Source: JABDPF01 sp036351575 (lineage in GTDB: Bacteria > Pseudomonadota > Gammaproteobacteria > Xanthomonadales > SZUA-36). Taken from it: DNA of 7,270 nucleotides. The notes beneath the pieces are model-generated. The model did no database searches. It saw only the letters and a program-made list of their open reading frames with translations, and was not told the DNA's origin. Below, piece by piece: positions 1 through 6,101 of this stretch. Numbering within the stretch: position 1 is the stretch's first letter; every line of letters starts with the position of its first letter. The stretch covers positions 1 through 7,270 of the forward strand of contig JAZBPJ010000025.1 in the NCBI GenBank assembly GCA_036351575.1, read 5' to 3'. The position numbers were made by a program, and so were the translations under genes.

Positions 1-48
1 CGGCGATAATCCCGTCAGATTCTCACAACGCGGTAACGGGGCCGGCCC

Positions 49-474
49 ATGAACGATCGTCCGTCATTCGATGAAGTCTACATGCAGTTCGCCGATACGA
101 TCGCCCGGCGCTCGACCTGCCGGCGGCTGGCCGTGGGCACGGTAATCACCACGACCGACTACCGAAAAGTGCTTGCCGTGGGCTACAACGGCAACGCCTC
201 CGGGCTGGCCAATTCCTGCGACCGGGACGAACCCGGCAACTGCGGCTGCCTGCACTCGGAAGAAAACGCGGTGATCAACTGCGACGCGCCGCGCGAGACC
301 CCCAAGTTCGTGTTCGTCACCCATCTGCCCTGCCTGGCCTGCGCCAAGCGCCTGATCAACCTGGGCAACGTCGAAAAGGTGATGTACCGGAACAGCTACC
401 GAAAGACGGATTCCGTCGCGGTACTGGAATCGGTGGGCATCCGGGTCGAGCACTTCGACCCGGAATCGGGGTAG
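49..474 (+). CDS. Zinc-dependent deaminase of the dCMP/cytidine deaminase fold
   Basis: The 141-residue protein carries the two zinc signatures of the cytidine/deoxycytidylate deaminase superfamily. One is HSEENA at 69-74, with H69 as zinc ligand and E71 as the proton-shuttling glutamate. The other is PCLAC at 94-98, with C95 and C98 as zinc ligands. The N-terminal stretch ARRSTCRRLAVGTVI (19-33), the YNGNASGL segment (46-53) and the cysteine-rich run before the HxE motif (C57, C65, C67) resemble dCMP deaminase/ComEB proteins, whose members hydrolyse dCMP to dUMP for dTTP synthesis in the cytoplasm. Length fits a single-domain family member. The substrate is not proven: other nucleotide or nucleoside deaminases share these motifs. 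The ATG at 49 is the first start in frame and leaves the conserved N-terminus intact. No strong Shine-Dalgarno precedes it, only a G-rich stretch. GATAAT at 5-10 could be a -10 element, but its -35 would lie outside the window. The gene converges on the PFOR gene across a repeat block. Confidence 0.85.
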   Translation: MNDRPSFDEVYMQFADTIARRSTCRRLAVGTVITTTDYRKVLAVGYNGNASGLANSCDRDEPGNCGCLHSEENAVINCDAPRETPKFVFVTHLPCLACAKRLINLGNVEKVMYRNSYRKTDSVAVLESVGIRVEHFDPESG

Positions 475-481
475 CAGCACG

Positions 482-545
482 GTCATCCCGGAAAATGCGC
501 AGAGAAACCGTCATCCCGGAAAATGCGCAGCATTTATCCGGGATC
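482..545. repeat. Copy A of a 64-bp duplicated palindromic repeat
   Basis: This block is identical to 607-670. It has two parts that both open with GTCATCCCGGAAAATGCGC: a 28-bp half unit (482-509, ending AGAGAAACC) and a 36-bp full unit (510-545). The full unit folds into a hairpin: arm 513-526 (ATCCCGGAAAATGC), three-base loop 527-529, arm 530-544 with one bulged A at 536. The half unit carries only the left arm. No run of T follows on either strand, so it does not look like a standard intrinsic terminator. It resembles the dispersed palindromic intergenic repeats common in Proteobacteria (REP-like). Because it sits between converging 3' ends, it could stabilise or delimit both transcripts; that is inference. 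Confidence 0.85.
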
Positions 546-571
546 TTCCCTCACGCCCAGGAAGATCCCGG
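538..571. repeat. 12-bp perfect inverted repeat bridging two hairpins
   Basis: CCGGGATCTTCC (538-549) is the exact reverse complement of GGAAGATCCCGG (560-571), with a ten-base loop at 550-559. Its left arm overlaps the right arm of the copy A hairpin, and its right arm overlaps the left arm of the 565-585 palindrome. The three stems therefore exclude one another. Seen directly; any switching role is speculation. Confidence 0.7.
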
Positions 572-588
572 GTCAAGCCCGGGATGAC
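564..588. repeat. GATCCCGGG/CCCGGGATGAC palindromic intergenic repeat
   Basis: Arms ATCCCGGG (565-572) and CCCGGGAT (578-585) pair perfectly around a five-base loop (TCAAG). Read on the minus strand it is GTCATCCCGGGCTTGACC followed by CGGGATC, a palindrome type I recall as widely dispersed in proteobacterial intergenic regions. It shares the GTCATCCCGG head with the flanking 64-bp blocks, in opposite orientation, which suggests related repeat units inserted head to head. It has no U tract on either side, so terminator function is uncertain. Confidence 0.75.
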
Positions 589-606
589 GTTCTTCTAACT
601 TCCGCC

Positions 607-670
607 GTCATCCCGGAAAATGCGCAGAGAAACCGTCATCCCGGAAAATGCGCAGCATTTATCCGGGATC
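607..670. repeat. Copy B of the 64-bp duplicated palindromic repeat
   Basis: This is an exact copy of 482-545, offset by 125 bp, again a 28-bp half unit (607-634) followed by a 36-bp full hairpin unit (635-670; arms 638-651 and 655-669, bulged A at 661). The similarity continues for about eight more bases (TTCCCTCA at 546-553 against CCCCCTCA at 671-678) and so runs into the stop codon of the PFOR gene at 676-678. The lack of any mismatch over 64 bp suggests recent duplication or gene conversion. Confidence 0.85.
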
Positions 671-675
671 CCCCC

Positions 676-3600
676 TCAATCGACCTGGCCCGCCGCGGGG
701 AATTCCTCGGCCGAGCGCGCCGCCATCTTCTCGTAAACGTCCCAGCGCAGCCGAGCAGCGCGTTCCGCGATCGCCGACAGGCGTTCCGCTTCTGCCGGGT
801 TTTCCCGGTGCAGGATCCTGAAGCGCCCTTCGTGCTTGCGGTATTCCATCAGCGGCAGGGTCGGCCGCAGGCTGTCCAGCGTGAACGGGACGCCGCCGGC
901 TTCGCGCACCAGCGGGTTGTAGCGGATCAATGGCCAGTGGCCGCTGTCCACCGCGCGTTTCTGCTGGTGCAGTCCGTGCTCCATGTTGATGCCGTGCGCG
1001 ATGCAGTGCGAGTAGGCGATGATCAGCGACGGTCCGGGGTAGGCCTCGGCCTCGCGCAGCGCCTGCAGGGTCTGCTGCGGGTTGGCGCCGAAGGCCACAC
1101 GGGCGACGTAAACGTTGCCGTAGGCGATGGCCTGTTGCGCAACGTCCTTCTTGCCGATGGGCTTGCCGCCCGCGGCGAACTTGGCGACCGCGCCCAGCGG
1201 TGTCGATTTTGACATCTGGCCGCCGGTGTTGGAGTACACCTCGGTGTCCATGATCAGGATGTTGATGTCCAGTCCGGACGCCAGCGCGTGGTCCAGTCCC
1301 GAGGAGCCGATGTCGTAGGCCCAGCCGTCGCCGCCTACGATCCAGACCGAACGCCGAACGAAGTGGTCGGCCATGGCGAGCAGGCGCCTGGCTTTGGGCG
1401 TGCCGATGGTTTCCAGTTTCTTTTTCAGTTCGTCGACGCGTTTGCGCTGCGCCTGGATCTGCGACTCCACCTGCTGCGGCGCCTCGATGATCGCAGTCGC
1501 CAGTTCATCGCCGACCTGCTCGCGCATGCCATCCAGCGCCATCTCTGCCTGGGTGCGGTGGTGGTCCGCCGAGAGCCGGAAGCCCATCCCGAACTCGGCA
1601 TTATCCTCGAACAGGGAATTGGACCAGGCCGGTCCGCGCCCCTCGTCGTTTTTGGCCCAGGGCGTGGTCGGCAGATTGCCGCCGTAGATCGACGAGCAGC
1701 CGGTGGCGTTGGCCACCATCATGCGGCCGCCGAACAGTTGAGTAACCAGCTTGAGGTAAGGCGTTTCGCCGCAGCCGGCGCAGGCGCCCGAGAATTCGAA
1801 CAGCGGGCGCAGGAACTGCACGCCGCGCACGTTGGAGAAATCAACCGCGGAACGATTGTTCCAGGGCAGTTTCTCGAACCACGCCAGGTTAGCGCGCTGC
1901 TTTTCGAGTACGGGCAGTCGTTCGACCATGCGCAGGGCGCGGACCTCTTCGCCGTTTTCGTCCACCTCGCGCACGGGGCAGGCGTCGACGCAGAGCGTGC
2001 AGCCGGTGCAGTCGTCGGGGTAGACCTGGAGTACGTAGCGCATCTCGGGAAAGCCGCGGGCGCTCAGCAGGGCGTTCTGGAAGCCTTCGGGCGCGCCCTC
2101 GATCTCGCGCTCGTGGCAGAACTTGGCGCGGATCGAAGCATGCGGGCACACGAAGGAGCAATTGCCGCACTGGATGCAGTTGTCCTCGAGCCATTCCGGG
2201 ATCATCTGCGCGATGCCGCGTTTTTCCCATTGCGTGGTCGCGGTCGGGTAGGTGCCGTCAAAGGGCAGCTTGGAAACCGGCAGGCTGTCGCCGCGCCCGG
2301 CCATCATCTCGGCGGTCACGTCCTGCACGAATATCGGGGCCAGCTCCGGAACCACCCGCGGACGGCCGATACCGCTGCGTTTTTCCTTGTCGATCTTCAC
2401 TTCGTGCAGGTGGTCCAGCGAAGCGTCGACCGCTGCGAAGTTCATCTGGACGACTTTCTCGCCTTTCTTGCGGTAGGTCTTGGCGATGGCGTCCTTGATC
2501 AGCTGGATGGCTGCGCCGGTTTCCATGATCTTCGCCAGCGCAAAGAAGCAGACCTGCATCACGGTATTGATGCGCCGGCCCATGCCGGTGTTTTTCGCGA
2601 CCTCGTAGGCGTCGATGACGTACAGCCTGACGTTCTTGTCGACGATTTTCTGCTGCAGGTCCTGCGGAAGACGGTCCCAGACCTCGTCCGGGCCGAAGGG
2701 GCTGTTCAGCAGCAGTGTGGCGCCGTCGGCGGCCTTGTCCAGCAGCGGCGTGTTGAACACGAATTCCCACTGGTGACAGCCGATGAATCCCGCCGTCTGC
2801 AGCAGGTAGGGCGAATCGATCGGTTTCGGCCCGAAGCGCAGGTGCGAGACGGTCTGTGCGCCGGATTTCTTCGAGTCGTAGACGAAGTAGGCCTGGCCGT
2901 AGCGGCCCGGGTCGGCGCCGATGATCTTGATGCTGTTCTTGTTGGCGCCCACCGTGCCGTCGGCCCCGAGGCCGTAGAACATGGCGCGCACCATGCTGTC
3001 ATCCTCGATGTTGAACGATTCGTCCACCTCGAGGCTGAGGTGCGTGACGTCATCGATGATACCGACTGTGAAATGACGTTTCGGCTCGTCCGCTTCCAGG
3101 TTGCCGAACACGGCCTTGACCATGGCCGGCGTGAATTCCTTGGAAGACAGGCCGTAGCGGCCCCCGACCACGCGCGGCATGGCGCCGATGCGCCCGTCCG
3201 ACAGCGCCAGCGAGAGCGCGGTCACGACGTCCTGGTAGAGCGGCTCGCCGTTGGCGCCCGGCTCCTTGGTGCGGTCCAGCACGGCGATGCGCTTGATGCC
3301 TTCCGGCAGGGCCGCGAGCAGGTGGCGGTTGGAAAAAGGCCGGAACAGGTGCACGGCGATACCGCCGTAGCGGCCGTCCGTGTGTTCGTTGAGCCAGTCG
3401 ACGGTTTCGCGCACGGTGGACGCGCCCGAACCCATCGCGATGATGACCGACTCGGCGTTGGGGTCGCCGAAGTAATCGAACAGGCGGTAGCGCCGGCCGG
3501 TTTCCTCGCCGAGTTCGTCCATCTTGCGCTGCACGATGTCCGGCACGGCATCGTAGAAGCGGTTCACGCTCTCGCGGCCCTGGAAATAGGTATCGGGGTT

Positions 3601-4302
3601 CTGGGCGGTGCCGCGCATGACCGGGTTTTCCGGGTTCAGCGCGCGCCCGAGATGCTCGATCACCAGGTCGTGATCGACCAGCTTTCCAATGGTGTCGTCG
3701 TTCAGCAGGGAGATCTTGTTGACTTCGTGAGAGGTGCGGAAGCCGTCAAAGAAGTGGATGAACGGCACGCGCGATTCCAGCGTCGCCGCATGAGCGACCA
3801 GCGCCAGGTCGTGCGCTTCCTGCACGGAGCCCGAGGCGAGCTGGGCGAAGCCGGTGGTGCGGGCCGCCATGACGTCCTGGTGGTCGCCGAAAATCGACAG
3901 GCCCTGGGCCGCCAGCGAACGCGCCGCGACGTGAAACACCGTCGGGGTCAGTTCACCCGCGATCTTGTACATGTTCGGCAGCATCAGCATCAGGCCCTGG
4001 GAAGCCGTGAAGGTGGTGGACAGCGCCCCGGCCTGCAGCGCGCCGTGCACCGCTCCGGCCGCGCCGCCCTCGTGCTGCATTTCGACCACGGTGGGAATGT
4101 GTCCCCAGATATTGGGCGTCTTTTTCGATGCCCACTCGTCGGCGAGTTCCGCCATCGTGGAGGACGGCGTGATCGGGTAAATGGCGCAGACTTCGCTCAG
4201 CCGGTAGGCGATGTAAGCCGCGGCCTCGTTGCCGTCAAAGCTGACCATGTCGGCCTGGCTGTCCACGGGTTGTGCGTGTGTTCCGATGTTGGAAATTCTC
4301 AT
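676..4302 (-). CDS. nifJ: Pyruvate:ferredoxin (flavodoxin) oxidoreductase, single-chain PFOR
   Basis: This 1208-residue cytoplasmic enzyme of the NifJ family interconverts pyruvate + CoA and acetyl-CoA + CO2 using TPP and low-potential electrons. From the N-terminus: pyrimidine-binding/substrate domain with YPITPSS (T45), MQHEGG (E78) and AAR (R128); domain II with LDRTKEPG (342-349); gamma-type domain (about 430-620, GLGADGTVGANK at 444-455); EKR region (693-695); a two-[4Fe-4S] ferredoxin domain (C709, C712, C715, C719; C765, C768, C771, C775); and the TPP domain with GDGWAYDIG (991-999) and NTGGQ (1025-1029). Proximal-cluster cysteines are C841, C844, C869 and C1100. Their spacings (3, 25, 231) equal those I recall for Desulfovibrio africanus PFOR. 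The C-terminus stops soon after the TPP domain, so the D. africanus C-terminal extension is absent. Start: ATG at 4302 with GGAGG seven bases upstream, overlapping the upstream stop as ATGA. All ligands are intact, so it is probably active. Pyruvate specificity is inferred from family resemblance. Confidence 0.96.
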   Translation of the reverse strand: MRISNIGTHAQPVDSQADMVSFDGNEAAAYIAYRLSEVCAIYPITPSSTMAELADEWASKKTPNIWGHIPTVVEMQHEGGAAGAVHGALQAGALSTTFTASQGLMLMLPNMYKIAGELTPTVFHVAARSLAAQGLSIFGDHQDVMAARTTGFAQLASGSVQEAHDLALVAHAATLESRVPFIHFFDGFRTSHEVNKISLLNDDTIGKLVDHDLVIEHLGRALNPENPVMRGTAQNPDTYFQGRESVNRFYDAVPDIVQRKMDELGEETGRRYRLFDYFGDPNAESVIIAMGSGASTVRETVDWLNEHTDGRYGGIAVHLFRPFSNRHLLAALPEGIKRIAVLDRTKEPGANGEPLYQDVVTALSLALSDGRIGAMPRVVGGRYGLSSKEFTPAMVKAVFGNLEADEPKRHFTVGIIDDVTHLSLEVDESFNIEDDSMVRAMFYGLGADGTVGANKNSIKIIGADPGRYGQAYFVYDSKKSGAQTVSHLRFGPKPIDSPYLLQTAGFIGCHQWEFVFNTPLLDKAADGATLLLNSPFGPDEVWDRLPQDLQQKIVDKNVRLYVIDAYEVAKNTGMGRRINTVMQVCFFALAKIMETGAAIQLIKDAIAKTYRKKGEKVVQMNFAAVDASLDHLHEVKIDKEKRSGIGRPRVVPELAPIFVQDVTAEMMAGRGDSLPVSKLPFDGTYPTATTQWEKRGIAQMIPEWLEDNCIQCGNCSFVCPHASIRAKFCHEREIEGAPEGFQNALLSARGFPEMRYVLQVYPDDCTGCTLCVDACPVREVDENGEEVRALRMVERLPVLEKQRANLAWFEKLPWNNRSAVDFSNVRGVQFLRPLFEFSGACAGCGETPYLKLVTQLFGGRMMVANATGCSSIYGGNLPTTPWAKNDEGRGPAWSNSLFEDNAEFGMGFRLSADHHRTQAEMALDGMREQVGDELATAIIEAPQQVESQIQAQRKRVDELKKKLETIGTPKARRLLAMADHFVRRSVWIVGGDGWAYDIGSSGLDHALASGLDINILIMDTEVYSNTGGQMSKSTPLGAVAKFAAGGKPIGKKDVAQQAIAYGNVYVARVAFGANPQQTLQALREAEAYPGPSLIIAYSHCIAHGINMEHGLHQQKRAVDSGHWPLIRYNPLVREAGGVPFTLDSLRPTLPLMEYRKHEGRFRILHRENPAEAERLSAIAERAARLRWDVYEKMAARSAEEFPAAGQVD

Positions 4303-5936
4303 GAGGATGCCTCCGTTGCGACCATTTCAATCGCATGGCAGGGGCACTGCAGGAAACAGGCCCGGCAGCCGGTGCAGAGTTCGTAGCGCACGGCGTAGCC
4401 TTTGCCGGGGCCGAGCTTGATGATCGCGTTCTCGGGGCAGGCGCCGTAGCAGCCGTCGCATTCGAAGCAATTGCCGCAGGAGTAGCAGCGGGCCGCTTCG
4501 TAGCGGGCTTCTTTTGCATCCAGGCCGGCCGTGACTTCACGGAAGTCCTCGGTCCGGTCGCCCGGTTCGATGCTGCGCTGCTCGCGGCGCTGTGCGTCGG
4601 TGAGATAGTTCAGGTGCAGCTTGTCGAAAGTCACTACCGGTTCGCGGGATTCTTTTTCCCAGGTCGTGCCTTTCAGCCAGGCGTCGATGTGGCGCGCGGC
4701 CTTTTTGCCGTGGCCGGTTGCGATGGTGACCGTGCGCTCCGACGGCACCATGTCGCCGCCGGCGAAGATGCCTTCCGCGCCGGTCATCATGTTGGGGCCG
4801 ACCTTGACGACGCCGTCCCACTCGACCTCGACGTCGGGGATGTTCTGCAGCATCTGCGTGTCCACGTTCTGGCCCAGCGCCAGGACCAGCGCGTCCGCTT
4901 CCAGCGTTTCGATCTCGCCGGTAGGCTGCGGCCGCCCGTTCTCGTCGATCTTCATGACCTCGACCTGGAAACTCGTGCTGTCGATCTCCTTGATCGTGCG
5001 CAGCCAGTTGATCTTGATGCCCTCGGATTCGGCTTCCTCGGCCTCGAATTCATGCGCCGGCATGTGTTCGCGGTCGCGACGGTAGATGATCATGGCCTCT
5101 TCCGCGCCCAGGCGCTTGGCGGTGCGCGCGGCGTCCATGGCCGTGTTGCCGCCGCCGTAGACGGCAACGCGCCGTCCGAGCTTCGGTGCTTCGCCTTTTT
5201 CGACGGAAGCGAGGTAGCTGACCGCGTCGAGGATGGCGCCGGAATCGCGCGCCGGGATATCGACGTGCTTGCCGACGTGGGCGCCGATGGCCATGAAGAC
5301 GGCGTCGAACCCGCCTTCTTCTTTTTCTTTCAGCACGTCCTCGACCTTGTGGTTCAGGGTGAGTTTCACGCCCACGCTCTCGATGCGCTCGATTTCTCCG
5401 TCCAGCACGTCGCGCGGCATGCGGTAGGCTGGAATGCCGAAGCGCATCATGCCGCCGGCCATCGGCCCGGCGTCGCGGATTTCGACCTCGTGGCCGAGCA
5501 TGCGCAGGTGAAACGCGGCGGACAGGCCCGAGGGGCCCGCACCGACCACCAGCACTTTCTTGCCGGTGGGCTCCGCGGTGACTTCCGGAATCCAACCGGC
5601 CGCCAGAGCCAGGTCGCCCAGGAAGCGCTCGACCGCATGGATGCTGACGGCTTCGTCGACATTGCCGCGGTTGCAGGCCGATTCGCAGGGGTGGTAGCAG
5701 ACCCGGCCGTGCACGGACGGCATCGGGTTTTCAGTGACCAGGATGCGCCAGGCAGCCTCGAAGTCGCCTTCCTGGGCCTTGTCGAGCCACCCCTGAATGT
5801 TTTCGCCGGCCGGGCAGGCATGGTTGCAGGGCGGGATGGAGTTTACGTATACCGGTTCCTGCAGCCGCACGGGGCCGGTGCCAGAGGAGCGGCTCAGGTC
5901 AGGAGGTAACGTAATGTCGGTACGTTTGGTGGACAT
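4299..5936 (-). CDS. GltD-like FAD/NADPH iron-sulfur oxidoreductase with C-terminal 2x[4Fe-4S] ferredoxin domain
   Basis: This 545-residue protein resembles the glutamate synthase small-subunit family, but with an added ferredoxin tail. The N-terminal Fer4_20-type helical domain (about 30-110) has C37, C41, C80, C84 and C88. The FAD Rossmann motif is VVGAGPSG (130-137, GxGxxG at 132-137). The NADPH motif GGGNTAMD (261-268) is followed by YRRDRE (285-290), whose arginines suit the NADPH 2'-phosphate. The second FAD segment ends in GIFAGGD (389-395). The C-terminal domain has C490, C493, C496, C500 and C521, C524, C527, C531, two [4Fe-4S] motifs, plus extra C484, C487 and C533. No GltB large subunit is present; the next gene is PFOR, overlapped by four bases. 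I infer electron transfer between NADP(H) and PFOR rather than glutamate synthesis. The CxxC that opens the N-terminal cluster in true GltD is missing. The ATG at 5936 is the only good start, since conserved sequence begins near residue 29, yet it lacks a clear Shine-Dalgarno. Confidence 0.9.
   Translation of the reverse strand: MSTKRTDITLPPDLSRSSGTGPVRLQEPVYVNSIPPCNHACPAGENIQGWLDKAQEGDFEAAWRILVTENPMPSVHGRVCYHPCESACNRGNVDEAVSIHAVERFLGDLALAAGWIPEVTAEPTGKKVLVVGAGPSGLSAAFHLRMLGHEVEIRDAGPMAGGMMRFGIPAYRMPRDVLDGEIERIESVGVKLTLNHKVEDVLKEKEEGGFDAVFMAIGAHVGKHVDIPARDSGAILDAVSYLASVEKGEAPKLGRRVAVYGGGNTAMDAARTAKRLGAEEAMIIYRRDREHMPAHEFEAEEAESEGIKINWLRTIKEIDSTSFQVEVMKIDENGRPQPTGEIETLEADALVLALGQNVDTQMLQNIPDVEVEWDGVVKVGPNMMTGAEGIFAGGDMVPSERTVTIATGHGKKAARHIDAWLKGTTWEKESREPVVTFDKLHLNYLTDAQRREQRSIEPGDRTEDFREVTAGLDAKEARYEAARCYSCGNCFECDGCYGACPENAIIKLGPGKGYAVRYELCTGCRACFLQCPCHAIEMVATEASS
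4310..4314 (-). promoter_or_regulatory. Ribosome binding site of the PFOR gene
   Basis: On the minus strand GGAGG lies seven bases before the ATG at 4302, inside the last codons of the upstream flavoprotein gene. With the ATGA stop/start overlap it supports this start and points to coupled translation of the two proteins. Confidence 0.8.
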
Positions 5937-5993
5937 GGGAGTTTGGGGTTCCGGATAAAAAGTGGATAACGTCAGGAATCAGGTGATTCGTTC

Positions 5994-6005
5994 AATGCGC
6001 GCATT
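5994..6005. repeat. 12-bp perfect palindrome AATGCGCGCATT in the operon leader
   Basis: AATGCGCGCATT reads the same on both strands. It lies just downstream of the candidate -10 elements, near the expected transcription start, where a repressor site would be placed. I do not recognise the regulator. A chance palindrome cannot be excluded. Confidence 0.35.
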
Positions 6006-6009
6006 TTAG

Positions 6010-6026
6010 GGTGTGAAAATGACACC
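6010..6026. promoter_or_regulatory. Dyad GGTGT-N7-ACACC overlapping the candidate -10
   Basis: Five-base inverted arms (6010-6014 and 6022-6026) flank GAAAATG and sit over the proposed CATTTT -10 hexamer. The position suits an operator, but the arms are short and no known regulator motif is recognised. A smaller dyad, GAATC-N4-GATTC, lies at 5976-5989 in the leader. Confidence 0.25.
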
Positions 6027-6101
6027 GGCGTGAGACAGGTCAACTAAAGCCAAAATGATGCCACTTTATGCAACATTTATTGCGGTCGGGCTGCATGCGA
6101 T

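Larger units (their letters stand above)
5937..6101 (-). promoter_or_regulatory. Upstream region of the flavoprotein-PFOR operon with a candidate sigma-70 promoter
   Basis: This 165-bp gap separates the aminotransferase stop from the flavoprotein start. On the minus strand TTGACC (6043-6038) is followed 16 bases later by CATTTT (6021-6016), preceded directly by TGT, giving an extended -10 shape. A second -10-like hexamer, TAAAAT (6008-6003), matches TATAAT at five of six positions but has no good -35. The region is more AT-rich than its surroundings, as expected for a promoter. Nothing resembling a hairpin plus T-run terminator follows the aminotransferase, so read-through from that gene is also possible. 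The promoter is a by-eye call. Confidence 0.35.

Noticed and set aside
482..670. A CRISPR array, suggested by four copies of the GTCATCCCGGAAAATGCGC head
   Set aside because: The spacing is irregular (28, 97 and 28 bp between starts), the intervening pieces are themselves repeated, and no cas gene is present. Palindromic intergenic repeats fit better.
482..670. Intrinsic terminators for the deaminase or PFOR gene
   Set aside because: The stems are strong, but no T run follows on either strand. The hairpins are recorded as repeats, not terminators.
523..1212. An open frame on the + strand starting inside the repeat block and running into the PFOR 3' end
   Set aside because: Its first part translates the palindromic repeats and the rest is antisense to the PFOR TPP domain, so it is not a gene.
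1288..4386. A 1032-codon open frame on the + strand opposite the PFOR gene
   Set aside because: It is antisense to a fully conserved PFOR. Its product is low-complexity, rich in R, H, A, V and D, with no recognisable motif, as expected for the mirror frame of a high-GC gene.
4335..5909. A 524-codon open frame on the + strand opposite the flavoprotein
   Set aside because: It is a mirror frame of the conserved FAD/NADPH protein, with biased composition and no family resemblance.
4299..5936. Naming the flavoprotein gltD, the glutamate synthase small subunit
   Set aside because: No gltB is adjacent, the N-terminal CxxC is missing and a C-terminal ferredoxin domain is present. The context points to PFOR instead.
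5952..5971. A DnaA box or replication origin, from TTATCCACT on the minus strand
   Set aside because: There is a single site with a mismatch at the last base, no cluster of boxes, no AT-rich unwinding region and no dnaA or dnaN nearby.
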